Shown in pieces: positions 22,001-30,046 of a stretch of 37,258 bases of DNA (the stretch's first letter is position 1; each line of letters starts with the position of its first letter). The stretch covers positions 1-37,258 of the forward strand of contig JAPLED010000086.1 in the NCBI GenBank assembly GCA_026391475.1, written 5' to 3'. The notes under the pieces were generated by a model. That model did no database searches, had not been told where the DNA came from, and saw only the letters and a program-made list of their open reading frames with translations. This stretch comes from Bacteroidia bacterium. GTDB lineage: Bacteria > Bacteroidota > Bacteroidia > Bacteroidales > VadinHA17. Made by a program: the position numbers and the translations under genes.

Positions 22001-22210
22001 TGTTGCGTTCTGAGGTACAGTAATGGAGTATTTCCCGTTAACATCTGCAGAGGCACCTATTGTTGTGCCTTTAACCTGAACACTTACTCCAGGAATAGGA
22101 CCTTCCCCCTTAACTCCTGATGTAACTGTACCTGTAATGACTTTCGTCTGTGCGAATAGTATAGATATACCTAACACAAACAAAATAATCAACAGAGATA
22201 GTTTCTTCAT
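19031..22210 (-). CDS. SusC/RagA-family TonB-linked outer-membrane transporter
   Basis: The 1059-aa protein imports a ligand held by the SusD lid, driven by TonB-ExbBD. In order: a signal peptide (first ~20 residues to ILFAQ); a carboxypeptidase-regulatory-like beta domain (about 22-105); the SusC signature EEVVVTAFGIKR; a plug domain (about 115-235) with ALVVLDGVPV, NDIASVNVLKGSSASALYG and NGVLIVTTRRG; and a large barrel ending YGFSVKLTF with a terminal Phe. It is full length and uninterrupted. A promoter of the -33/-7 Bacteroidota type precedes it. No sigma/anti-sigma, hybrid two-component or SusR-like regulator lies beside it, so control must be remote or constitutive. Confidence 0.95.
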   Translation of the reverse strand: MKKLSLLIILFVLGISILFAQTKVITGTVTSGVKGEGPIPGVSVQVKGTTIGASADVNGKYSITVPQNATTLIFSYIGMKKQEIEIAGRTVIDCVMESDILGLEEVVVTAFGIKRPSKELGIATQKVSDKELTQAGVSNVVNGLTAKVSGLQINTVNNGVNPDTRITLRGNRHFLASNQALVVLDGVPVSATYLNSINPNDIASVNVLKGSSASALYGNDASNGVLIVTTRRGSGNVPVIKISNTTTFEQISYLPKLQTRFGSGSGEDTINSLPNYTFWIGPDRNTDPYTSYENQSYGPEFNGQEVILGGVLVDGSYQTVKYSAVPNGKFKFFNTGVSTQNDISYSVGDNDNSFYLSAQDVNTTGTIPGDKNRRTGVRVAGSRTTGIFHADYTMGYTQTNTSTSGTEPFQGRPIYWNVLNTPAQVDLTAYKDVDNNKFANNNGYFNAYYPNPYWQTKYSRYDTRVDNLLGSALLSLSPAKWIDISYRAGITYSGTNSTFFRDGIAYNSYMVTDPWQAGHNATGSPFAGIANDAIYNQIVLSGDFMIQLNHKIGDFTGKLILGNSMYSNKYRYVQVVNNSVVIPFLYNVSNRLGEPGVTEDQQNRNSTGLFADATIGYKEFLFLHGQARNDWDSRLIKSNRSFFYPGVDASLILTEAIPSLKNNSVLSYAKIRGAWSKTGQISLGNWYATLPSFATGAGFPYGSNGGYVLSTTLSNPLLKPELTREIETGIELSFFKSRIGLDINVYKQNTKDQTIPAQISYATGYASAYINAGELENKGLEADFKLNPVLDLGDFNWNMTISYTYNTSKVLSILPGLNELPIQDVSYAIVGEQFPAIKVTDFVRDPEGHLVVDAQTGLPLRDPALKVMGHGNPNHILGIVNTLSYKGLNLNVVADYRSGNVIMNAVGTSLDFTGTSWHSAQNGRQNFVIPNSVINTGTTANPVYVTNTNVITRNASRAMWTGSTLNSTNSTYLTSAAFWKLREVSLSYDVPVKNILGGKIKGAQIGVVGRNLIMLRPKSNVWTDPEFNTRSGTSNAVGYTTEYQTPPTRIYGFSVKLTF

Positions 22211-22243
22211 ACGAATTATATTTTAGGTTTTAGTTTATGGCGC

Positions 22244-22274
22244 TAAAGGTACTTTTTCTTTTTTAAAAAACAAA
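22244..22274 (-). promoter_or_regulatory. SusC operon promoter (-33/-7)
   Basis: The minus strand has TTTG (complement of 22271-22274), exactly 19 nt, then TACCTTTA (complement of 22244-22251). This matches the Bacteroidota consensus TTTG-N19-TAnnTTTG except for the last base. The 5' untranslated region would be about 25-30 nt. Confidence 0.65.
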
Positions 22275-22369
22275 ATTCAGAAAAAAAAAGAAACCTGCGC
22301 AGATTAATCCCTCAATGACCGGAAAAGTTGTGGTGAGTTATTAAAAACCATTCCCCCGGTTTTAAAGAG

Positions 22370-24190
22370 TTATTTTATCAGAAGTGGGATGCTGTAAAAT
22401 CCTGTTTCCCCGGCTGAGGATATCCCTTCAACAATAATTGTATAAACGCCTGATTCATCGGAGGTAAAAAACTCAATCGCCGCTTTGCCATCCCTTGTTG
22501 ATTTTAAATCGGGTTTCCAATAAAGAGTGTTACGAAAATCAGGTATACGGCTCTCTTTTAATGAATCGATACCGTAATCCGGGGAATAAAAATTGTATTG
22601 TGGTGTATATCCTTCGAATACCTGCTTGTATACAGAGTTGTCTGATTCAAGAGCGCTTAGATCTCCCTTTTTTGTAGTGAAACTCACTATACCATCAAAA
22701 ATGTAATCGGAGAAAAAGTACCGTCTGTTAATAATATCTATTCTTTCCATGTCCTTTGAATTGACATTTAATAAATTTTCAATACCATTAACCGGTACTC
22801 CATCGATCAGAATTAATGCCTGATTTTCAAATGGTTGATATGGATAACTATTTATGATCTTAAAACTATATTTCTTATTCCTTCTGATTATCATTATTTC
22901 GGGAAGAATCTCTTTAACTATCTCCCTGATATTTTTCAGTTCGATATAATCCGACATCTTTATCCTGCGGTCAGGTTTACCATAGAAGTCTCCTATTATA
23001 GCATGTATTGGAATTGTCGGTCCTTTTTGCCTGAAAGGCTCATAGATATTATTTATCTGCATGCTGATAACTGCATTATTTATGCTCTCTGTTTTACTGC
23101 TGTCGAGATAAAATATATCGGGTTTATTTTCATTGAAAGTACTACAGAATGGCTGGCTAAGCTCAACATAACTGTCTGACATCTCGCTGGACAATGGCTG
23201 AATTACCAGCTCACTAAAACCATTCTGCTCTCTTATAACAAAATTAAATTCTCCTTTGTCATTTGTTTTTACAAACTGACATCTGGCCGTTTTTCCAACA
23301 AAAGAGAGAGAGATATCGATGTTTTTCAGTGGTTCATTGGTTGTCTTATTTTTAATTATACCGCTTAATAATGGCCCCTCTATCTCTGGCAAATGATCCG
23401 GAATTGTTCCTGTAGAGTTTTTTATTGTATCCCTGTAACTCATAACATGCAGATTATCTAATCTGTATATTGGATTCATTCTATCTATGTTGAGCAGCTG
23501 AGGTTTGACCACAGATATTGATAAATCGGTTTCAACCGGATTTCCAGCCATATTAGTAACCGAAATATCAATTTTAACTTTTTCTCGTGTCAGATATTTA
23601 TCTTTCTGAGGTTCAACCTTTATGATAAGGTTGCTTCCATTTTCATTATTTATCAACCTTTCTGCTGCTTGAACTCCGGCTGGGGATGAAAAATCAGACC
23701 CAGTATTCTGTTCTTTGGAATGATTTATCAGCTTATCGATATTTTTAAAAGGATTAAGAATAGTAATAGTTTTATAAAAAAACAGATCTTCTGAATAATT
23801 AAGCATCCATTTTGTATAGGCACGAATTAAATAGTTGCCCGAACTTAATGTATCAGAGAGCCTGAATCCGGTAGACCCCGAGGTTCCTGTTATCCATATT
23901 TTTACCTGGTTAACAGGATTGTTTGTACTATCAAGCAATTCAATATAAGCAACTTTGCTCAAATCAGAGGGAGTATATGTAAGCCCGTTCATTTTATATA
24001 CTTTTAACCATACCTGTTCTCCTGTTATGTAGATATCACGGTCAGTATGAATAAAGAGTTTTTCCCGGTAGTTTTTTATCTTAAAAGAATCGATGTCCGC
24101 ATCAGATATTTGCGCAACGGCTTTACTACTTAACGAAATAAATAAAAATGAAAGTATAATTTGCCAGATGCGGATGTTATAGTTTTTCAT
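22370..24190 (-). CDS. barrel-less MG2/TonB-plug protein (606 aa)
   Basis: Secreted or periplasmic protein with a signal peptide (about 1-26, ending SSKAVAQ). Visible parts: an alpha-2-macroglobulin MG2-like domain (REKLFIHTDRDIYITGEQVW, about 42-150); a carboxypeptidase-regulatory-like domain (LLSGIIKNKTTNEPLKNIDI, about 270-345); a TonB plug-like domain (ALILIDGVPVNGIENLL, then DGIVSFTTKKGDL, about 440-515); and a beta domain (LYWKPDL...DGKAAIEF) at the C-terminus. There is no outer-membrane barrel, so it cannot be a classical transporter. The start codon overlaps the stop of the deleted DUF4249 gene (ATGA), which would couple translation. It is homologous in layout to the 1235-aa protein upstream. 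Function unknown; a scaffold or partner for DUF4249 lipoproteins is my guess. Confidence 0.75.
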   Translation of the reverse strand: MKNYNIRIWQIILSFLFISLSSKAVAQISDADIDSFKIKNYREKLFIHTDRDIYITGEQVWLKVYKMNGLTYTPSDLSKVAYIELLDSTNNPVNQVKIWITGTSGSTGFRLSDTLSSGNYLIRAYTKWMLNYSEDLFFYKTITILNPFKNIDKLINHSKEQNTGSDFSSPAGVQAAERLINNENGSNLIIKVEPQKDKYLTREKVKIDISVTNMAGNPVETDLSISVVKPQLLNIDRMNPIYRLDNLHVMSYRDTIKNSTGTIPDHLPEIEGPLLSGIIKNKTTNEPLKNIDISLSFVGKTARCQFVKTNDKGEFNFVIREQNGFSELVIQPLSSEMSDSYVELSQPFCSTFNENKPDIFYLDSSKTESINNAVISMQINNIYEPFRQKGPTIPIHAIIGDFYGKPDRRIKMSDYIELKNIREIVKEILPEIMIIRRNKKYSFKIINSYPYQPFENQALILIDGVPVNGIENLLNVNSKDMERIDIINRRYFFSDYIFDGIVSFTTKKGDLSALESDNSVYKQVFEGYTPQYNFYSPDYGIDSLKESRIPDFRNTLYWKPDLKSTRDGKAAIEFFTSDESGVYTIIVEGISSAGETGFYSIPLLIK

Positions 24191-24573
24191 AAGAATAATT
24201 CAGCCTGGTTTAAGTCGATCCAAAAATCAGGTTTAATTAAAGTCCCCGACAACTCACAATCCGAGCAAATTCGCGATGTAAAAACCACGCTGTTTGTTTT
24301 ATATAGCCCATCACCAAAATTTTGCAGAATAGTCTGATTTCCGATTTCATCAGTTATAGTCATATCAGCATCATTTACTTTCTCCGGAATTAAATCCTCC
24401 GCCTGCATTGTTCTTGACAATTTAACTTCATATGACGCCTTTTCGTCAGTGATCAGACCTTCAACCACCAGGAGAGATCCATAACCGCTCAATTTGGGTT
24501 TATAAGGATCGATACAGGTACAAAGCGCAATTACAATAAAAATGGTAATCAAAGACTTTGGTCTTGTTTTCAA
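24187..24573 (-). pseudogene. DUF4249 lipoprotein gene with internal in-frame deletion
   Basis: A 128-codon remnant of a gene paralogous to the one at 28820-30046. Its first ~100 codons match closely (for example ASYEVKLSRTMQA is identical). After VVFT it jumps straight to ICSDCELSGTLIKPDFWIDL, which matches the extreme C-terminus of the full gene (ICSDCELTGTLVKPEYWIDL). About 287 codons are thus missing without loss of frame. The start codon is also gone: the full gene begins ATG TTG AAA, this copy ATA TTG AAA, leaving only TTG. I infer a decaying gene. A short peptide initiated at TTG and coupled to the next gene by the ATGA overlap remains possible. Confidence 0.8.
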
Positions 24574-24690
24574 TATGCGTACGTTGTAAATATTTTCATC
24601 CTTTTAAACAAGCCACTTTAAATTGAAAAGCAAAAATAAAACAAATTAGATACCTTAAACTATTGGGCAGGAAGAAAATTTTAAAAATCA
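24574..24690 (-). repeat. promoter-bearing duplicated repeat, copy 1
   Basis: Closely matches 28662-28748 and 30047-30155. Shared landmarks include TCCTTTTAAACAAGCCACTT (with one extra C on the 28662 side differing), GAAAAGCAAAAATAAAACAA and TATTGG.CAGGAAGAAA. The minus strand carries a perfect -7 box TATTTTTG (complement of 24631-24638), about 58 nt before the lost DUF4249 start, so it is a promoter plus 5' leader. The stretch from 24691 to the stop at 24861 shows nothing recognisable. Confidence 0.85.
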
Positions 24691-24860
24691 GTACCTGTAA
24701 GTAAAGTGTAATTCTCCAGAAAAATTGGATAAGCGGTCTTAAAATCACTCGCATAGTGTTTTTCGTCCATTACTAGAAGAAATGGAAGTGATAGCCAAGA
24801 CTAGTCAGTCAAATCTCAGAGCCTCTTAATCCAAATCACCACCAAGTGTTATTTGATAAT

Positions 24861-27800
24861 TTAATAAACCCGATAACTTGCTCTTCCTGTTCCAACTAAG
24901 TTGTTGAATGATATACCATTAATGGTGATTAATGCCGGTCCGTGATGTTTAAGATTAATGTATTTAATTTTAACAGGCTCTTTCCCGTCAAAGTAAACTT
25001 CAGGATTCCAGAAAATCGTCGAACGGTTCTGAAGAGTTGGATCAATATCAATATCTGCTTTTGTCGGGCTATAAAATTCTATGTATGGGCGGTAAATACT
25101 TATGGGTAAAAGCATATTGTCCTTTTTATGCTGTAATTTCCAATCAGTACGAAGCTTCATAAAAGTCGGATCATTACTCATGGTATTAACAAAGATTACA
25201 CCCCCTTGTGCTGCTCCTCCATACCTGGCATATGCCTGGCTCCCCATGAGGACTGTAAGAGATGTTATTTCATTCGGAGAAGTCGATCTTACTGTCCGCC
25301 AGCCATCAGAGTATCGGGGCACTCCGTCAAGAACGATAAGTGCTGGAACAACACCTCCGAAAAGAGATCTAGGGGGGCGAAGGATTATATAGTCATCAGT
25401 CATCCGGTATGGACTAATCAATCTGCGTATTGCATCATCCAACGAAAAAGATGACCAGAGAAGTTCATAGTCAAGACTCCTGATATCTGCATATTGATAT
25501 GTTTCTTCATATTTGTCGTGGTATACTTTCTTATTTTCCGGATGTCCGATAATAATAACTTCAGGAATCGCTATTACGCTGTCTCCCAAAGTAATGTTAT
25601 AAGAACCAGGAGCGATAGTATAAACATTTAACGGGATTGTGGGTTGTGGTGTAAACAGTTCCTTGCTTTTAAAGTACTTTTCATTATAAGGAATACTTAA
25701 CATAGCCCCCAAAACTCTTTTTTTGTTTTCAGTGTTTGGCAGCATAGTTACAGATCGTGTGATTTCAGGAAGCGAATCTAACAGTAATGTAATATTTCCG
25801 GTTTTGTTTGTAAGCAGATGCTTTATTGATGGCCCCTCAAGTGAGATAAGATCCAATCTCCTGTCAGCGCGATTGTTCTTCAAAGCATATAATATTTTCA
25901 TATTCAGCATTTCATAGTTGAGAGGTTCTTTGCTAATTGTCTCTTTCTTACTAAAATCCCAATTAAATTTACTCCAGCCATAAACCATCAACAGTAAATC
26001 ACGCTCTTCATTTGTAAGATTTTCAAGCCCCTTAACCAATGCTTTGGGTGGCAGGTTGCCAGGAAAGTTTGGATGATAATTATAGGCATACTCAATTCCG
26101 GGGGTAAATATTTCTGCATTATGACCTGATATTGAGTCAGCAACAGCTATTGAGAAGATTCCTTCAACAGGATTTCCGGATCCATCGGTCACTGATATTG
26201 AAAGTTCAGTCTCCTGCCCGGGGGTATAAAAATCATTTTCAGAAGTGATGTTAAATTTAAGGTGTTTATCAGGATTTACATAAAACAACCGCTCTGCAAC
26301 CGGTCTCAGCTCTTTGTTGAAAAGTGTTATTTGTGCCACACCTGAAAGCAATTGATCTGTTTCTACCACGATACGCTGTTTCTTTTTTAGCGTAAGCTCC
26401 TGTGAAAAAATCTGGGTCATATTCATGGTACCGGAAACAAATACTGTTTCACCATTATAATTATTTGATTGAATTTCAACAGCAAATGATCTGTTATCTA
26501 TAGGCTTAACATCAAGGCATATTCCTGATTCAACCGGATCAGGTAATGGCCAGATTTTTTCTTTTCCTGCACCTTTTGTAAGCTCCACAAACATCCCGGG
26601 CTGAGGAGTATAGACAAAGAAGCCCGGACCATAAGCGCTTGATTTTATTGTATCAACAAAAAATCCATTACTGCTTTTTAATAACCCCTCAACATGTACA
26701 GATTCTCCTTTAATATTTGTAGCATTAAAGCCTATTCTTTGTTCCAGACCTGCAACTAAAGTACCTCCTTCCGGTAAAAATCTTAAATCGAGATATTGGT
26801 CATTAAAAGGAATTTTGAAATCCCTTTTGACAGATTCTTTATTCGTATTCTTTTTAGTGATAATCTGTAATTTGGGTTGAATACTAATTGTGTCGGGTAT
26901 TGTAAATCTGATGACAGATTCTCCCTTTGTGTTTGTACGAGTCTCATTGGTTTCAATAGAATAATTGTCAGTTGTCAAACTGTATTGAAATTTCTGCTGA
27001 CTTTTTGGTTCACCCTTTGCATCAGTAATTTTAATAACTGCTTCAAGAGTATCTCCAGGCTGATAATTCTCCTGGTCAAATGTTATTTCAACTTTCTCAG
27101 GATCATCGTCTTTTGCCTTAACATATAAATCGAGTTGAAATGCATCCATCGGATCAAAATTCTGCATCATACCGGTAAAAGCAATAAAGTGATATTTTCC
27201 AAATCCTGCATTAGCTGGAATAGTCATCCATCCTGATGAAGTGGAGTTTTCAATTTTAAACCTGGAACTGTCAATCATCTTCTGTTCATCATTATAAAGA
27301 ATGGCATATAATGAGACACTATTTGACTCAAAAATGTTGGTAAATCTATCCCTGATATATGCCTGAAATCGGATTGTATCACCCGGTTTATACATGTTTC
27401 TATCAATATGAACGAAAACCTGATCTTTACTTTTAGAGTTTTGTTGGGCAAGCAGATATTTTTCAATTGGTGATATGTCCTTGTTAATATCGGCCACATC
27501 TTTTCCTATTGCATAAGGCAGGAAATCAAAAGGAAGCATATCTGCAATCCTTTCGTTAGCCATTTCTCCGCCCCATGTTATAGAATACGGGGTATCAAAA
27601 AAACCATTTTGATAAACATTTAATGTATCAGAAAAAAGCATTGTACTTATAAATTTATGAGGTTGAAAACCAGTAAGACCGGTAGCTAGCTCCGCATGGT
27701 TGTCTGTATAGCCTATCAATAATGGATTATTATAATACAAAGTCATGTAATTGCTGTTATATGATAACCTGAGATCATTTCCAGGAATTAGCTTAATTAT

Positions 27801-28568
27801 AGATAACTCTTTGGTAACAGTATCTATTTTACCTTCAAATATTTGGAAATTCTCCTGATATAGGGAGTCTGAAAAAAGTGCCCTGAAAAGATGCATTCTT
27901 GAACCGTAATAAGCAGATAATCTGTTTCGTGCCCACCTTTTACTATCTCTTGGTGCACCTGTTAATGGTTGAAAATAATGGTTGCCTTTAAACTTTAAAA
28001 ATTCGGTTTCAAGGTTATAACTAAAATCTGACAAATCGTAAATTATTATGTATCCTAAAGCCCTGTTTTCTATTCGCAGTGGTTTAAGTGAAAAACCGGT
28101 TAGAGTCTTATTCTGAGCATTTCTATATAGATGGAGATCCTCTGGATTGACAATTTTGCAGTCTTGAGAGTTAATTGTTTCGCCAAGGAATAGCTTAACA
28201 AATTGAGTATAGTTTGTCAGCCGGTTTTTATCTTTAGATTTAACAGTAACCTCCTTCAATAGAAAAAAATTTACTGAAAGCTTTATGTCGATTTTCTGCT
28301 TTTTCCCCTCCGCAGAGATAAATTGTGAATGGGATTTATATCCGATACAAGATGTAATCATTTCATACACCCCATCCCGTGAAATAGTTAATGAATAAAC
28401 ACCTTCGGCATCTGTCAAAACACCAAAGGTTGTTTTTGATAAATAAACAGATGCAGAAGGGATAGGCTTATTCAATGAATCCGTTACAACTCCTGTTATA
28501 GTGGTCTGTGCATTAAGGTTGTAACTTAAAATAATAAACAGGACAGTGAAAAAGACGCTTAGTCTCAT
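24861..28568 (-). CDS. barrel-less carboxypeptidase-regulatory/MG2/TonB-plug protein (1235 aa)
   Basis: Exported protein with a signal peptide (about 1-21, ending YNLNAQ). In order: a carboxypeptidase-regulatory-like domain (TTITGVVTDSLNKPIPSASV, about 22-105); a ~260-residue region with RNRLSAYYGSRMHLFRALFS, seen in many large Bacteroidota surface proteins; an MG2-like domain (DQVFVHIDRNMYKPGDTIRF, about 375-480); and further macroglobulin-like beta domains (LRFLPEGGTLVAGLEQRIGF). Near the C-terminus is a plug-like domain (ALIVLDGVPRYSDGWRTV and AQGGVIFVNTMS, about 1065-1150), followed by a beta domain resembling that of the 606-aa protein (IFWNPEVYFDGKEPVKI). No barrel follows. Its leader contains a DUF4249 fragment and copy 2 of the promoter repeat. 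The role is unknown. Confidence 0.75.
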   Translation of the reverse strand: MRLSVFFTVLFIILSYNLNAQTTITGVVTDSLNKPIPSASVYLSKTTFGVLTDAEGVYSLTISRDGVYEMITSCIGYKSHSQFISAEGKKQKIDIKLSVNFFLLKEVTVKSKDKNRLTNYTQFVKLFLGETINSQDCKIVNPEDLHLYRNAQNKTLTGFSLKPLRIENRALGYIIIYDLSDFSYNLETEFLKFKGNHYFQPLTGAPRDSKRWARNRLSAYYGSRMHLFRALFSDSLYQENFQIFEGKIDTVTKELSIIKLIPGNDLRLSYNSNYMTLYYNNPLLIGYTDNHAELATGLTGFQPHKFISTMLFSDTLNVYQNGFFDTPYSITWGGEMANERIADMLPFDFLPYAIGKDVADINKDISPIEKYLLAQQNSKSKDQVFVHIDRNMYKPGDTIRFQAYIRDRFTNIFESNSVSLYAILYNDEQKMIDSSRFKIENSTSSGWMTIPANAGFGKYHFIAFTGMMQNFDPMDAFQLDLYVKAKDDDPEKVEITFDQENYQPGDTLEAVIKITDAKGEPKSQQKFQYSLTTDNYSIETNETRTNTKGESVIRFTIPDTISIQPKLQIITKKNTNKESVKRDFKIPFNDQYLDLRFLPEGGTLVAGLEQRIGFNATNIKGESVHVEGLLKSSNGFFVDTIKSSAYGPGFFVYTPQPGMFVELTKGAGKEKIWPLPDPVESGICLDVKPIDNRSFAVEIQSNNYNGETVFVSGTMNMTQIFSQELTLKKKQRIVVETDQLLSGVAQITLFNKELRPVAERLFYVNPDKHLKFNITSENDFYTPGQETELSISVTDGSGNPVEGIFSIAVADSISGHNAEIFTPGIEYAYNYHPNFPGNLPPKALVKGLENLTNEERDLLLMVYGWSKFNWDFSKKETISKEPLNYEMLNMKILYALKNNRADRRLDLISLEGPSIKHLLTNKTGNITLLLDSLPEITRSVTMLPNTENKKRVLGAMLSIPYNEKYFKSKELFTPQPTIPLNVYTIAPGSYNITLGDSVIAIPEVIIIGHPENKKVYHDKYEETYQYADIRSLDYELLWSSFSLDDAIRRLISPYRMTDDYIILRPPRSLFGGVVPALIVLDGVPRYSDGWRTVRSTSPNEITSLTVLMGSQAYARYGGAAQGGVIFVNTMSNDPTFMKLRTDWKLQHKKDNMLLPISIYRPYIEFYSPTKADIDIDPTLQNRSTIFWNPEVYFDGKEPVKIKYINLKHHGPALITINGISFNNLVGTGRASYRVY

Positions 28569-28581
28569 GGTTTAATTTTTT

Positions 28582-28660
28582 GATTTCCTCTCTTTCATTC
28601 GAATCAAGATAAATTCTTATCCCGCTCTGAGTTTTGCTCTGGTTGTCAGAAAATTTCTCA
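28582..28660 (-). pseudogene. DUF4249 gene fragment (about codons 141-167)
   Basis: On the minus strand this stretch translates to EKFSDNQSKTQSGIRIYLDS. The intact DUF4249 protein has EEFTNNQSETHEGIRIYLDS at residues 141-160. DNA identity includes 23 consecutive bases (28598-28620 with 29565-29587). The fragment has no start codon and lies between repeat copy 2 and the 1235-aa gene. Everything before codon ~141 and after codon ~167 is gone. It now forms part of the 5' leader of the downstream gene. Confidence 0.8.
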
Positions 28661-28661
28661 C

Positions 28662-28748
28662 CCTTTTAAACAAGCCACTTAAAATTGAAAAGCAAAAATA
28701 AAACAAATTAGATGCCTTAAACTATTGGCCAGGAAGAAAATTTTAAAA
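28662..28748 (-). repeat. promoter-bearing duplicated repeat, copy 2
   Basis: About 87 bp closely matching the repeats at 24574-24690 and 30047-30155, including the -7 box TATTTTTG (complement of 28693-28700). It shares CCTTAAACTATTGG with copy 1 where copy 3 has CCATTGATTATTGG, so copies 1 and 2 are closer to each other. It would drive the 1235-aa gene. Confidence 0.85.
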
Positions 28749-28819
28749 CCCGGTTTCCACCATTAAAGCATGGCGTTCCAGACCCGGAAAAAAAATTTAT
28801 TCTGTTTGAATATTCTCTT

Positions 28820-30046
28820 CTACTTCAAGTCGATCCAGTATTCGGGTTTCACAAGTGTTCCGGTCAACTCGCAATCGGAGCAAATGCCTGTTGCAAAGAC
28901 CAGTTTACGAAGTTTCCTTGTTACAGGATCATAAAAAGGTTCAATAAAAATAAATTTAGCATCAGACCACATTTTGTATAATTCGTCCCATGTAGGTGGA
29001 ACACAGAATTGACAAGCATAGTCCTCCGGAGCAGTTTCAATTCTGGCACAACCATAATGGAATAGAGGAAGATTAAGTTTTGTCAACTCCATAAATGTTA
29101 TATCTTTTCTTTTTTGACTTACAGCCGAGACCTGAAAATACCCCAAAACTCTTTCATAGGGATTATGTACATTAGAAATATTGCAGATCACAGGGAAAGG
29201 TTGTGAACCAAAAATATCGCCGCTACTTTCATTCACCTTTTTCAAATTATCCCAAAATTGGGACTCCTTATCTGAAATAGAATATTGCTTAACCAAAATG
29301 CTGTATTGGATTGTCAGGCGATCTGATTGATCAGATCCGATAAAGTTAAGAGGCACATTCTTAATAAAACCGGCCTGTTCGGGGGGAAATGATTGAATTA
29401 ATATTTCCTTTGATCTCTTCTGCTTCCAGCAAAATTCCTTTACAACATCAACCGGCAAAATTGTCGAGTCATTGATAAAATTAAATTTTTTGAGTGTTGG
29501 TAACCTGAATTTCCATGTTTCCTCATATCCCCATCTGAAATAGTTATTGATTCCATCTCCCTCTTTCGAATCAAGATAAATTCTTATTCCCTCATGAGTC
29601 TCGCTCTGGTTATTGGTAAATTCCTCAGCTTTTTCGAAATATAGACTGTCAATCTCAGGGACAGGCAGCATCGTGCATGGCTCAGATTGATAATCTTTGC
29701 CATTGAGAGTAGCTATATGCAATATATAAGTTTTCCCGGCAGCGCCGGTAAAAACCGTACTATCTGTTTTATATAATCCGTTACCAAAATTCCGGAGCAT
29801 GGTTTTATTTCCGCTTTCATCTGTAATAGATAGGACAGCGTCAGATACTTTTTCCGGAATTGAATTCTGTGCCTGCATCGTTCTGGACAATTTAACTTCG
29901 TATGATGCATTTTCATTGGTGAGCAGACCGTCAACCACAAGAAGGGATTCATATCCCTTTAATTCAGGGATATATGGATCTATACATGTACAAAGTGCAA
30001 ATACAATAAAAATTGTAATGAGAGGTTTTGGTCTTGTTTTCAACAT
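28820..30046 (-). CDS. DUF4249 family lipoprotein, intact copy
   Basis: The 408-aa protein begins with a lipoprotein-like signal peptide (ITIFIVFALCTC, probable lipid Cys21) followed by IDPYIPELKGYESLLVVDGLLT, the typical DUF4249 opening. Ig-like beta segments follow (AVLSITDESGNKTMLRNFG, then AGKTYILHIATLNGK). There are conserved Cys and Trp residues near the end (CQFCVPPTWDELYKMW, CSDCELTGTL). DUF4249 proteins are usually encoded next to TonB-dependent receptors and are thought to be surface lipoproteins. Here the receptor gene is divergent (31032). The ATG at 30046 lies about 50 nt after the TATTTTTG box of repeat copy 3. It is the only undamaged DUF4249 gene of the three in the window. 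Confidence 0.88.
   Translation of the reverse strand: MLKTRPKPLITIFIVFALCTCIDPYIPELKGYESLLVVDGLLTNENASYEVKLSRTMQAQNSIPEKVSDAVLSITDESGNKTMLRNFGNGLYKTDSTVFTGAAGKTYILHIATLNGKDYQSEPCTMLPVPEIDSLYFEKAEEFTNNQSETHEGIRIYLDSKEGDGINNYFRWGYEETWKFRLPTLKKFNFINDSTILPVDVVKEFCWKQKRSKEILIQSFPPEQAGFIKNVPLNFIGSDQSDRLTIQYSILVKQYSISDKESQFWDNLKKVNESSGDIFGSQPFPVICNISNVHNPYERVLGYFQVSAVSQKRKDITFMELTKLNLPLFHYGCARIETAPEDYACQFCVPPTWDELYKMWSDAKFIFIEPFYDPVTRKLRKLVFATGICSDCELTGTLVKPEYWIDLK

Noticed and set aside
22325-22369. AAACC/GGTTT hairpin after the 606-aa gene
   Set aside because: Only 5 bp with an 8-nt loop; too weak to call a terminator.
24187-24573. Treating the short DUF4249 frame as an ordinary small gene
   Set aside because: Its two ends match the two ends of a 408-aa paralogue, and its ATG has become ATA, which points to an internal deletion and decay.
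28749-28815. Possible terminator after the intact DUF4249 gene (CCCGG ... CCCGG region)
   Set aside because: The two halves pair poorly and no U-run follows, so I did not call it.
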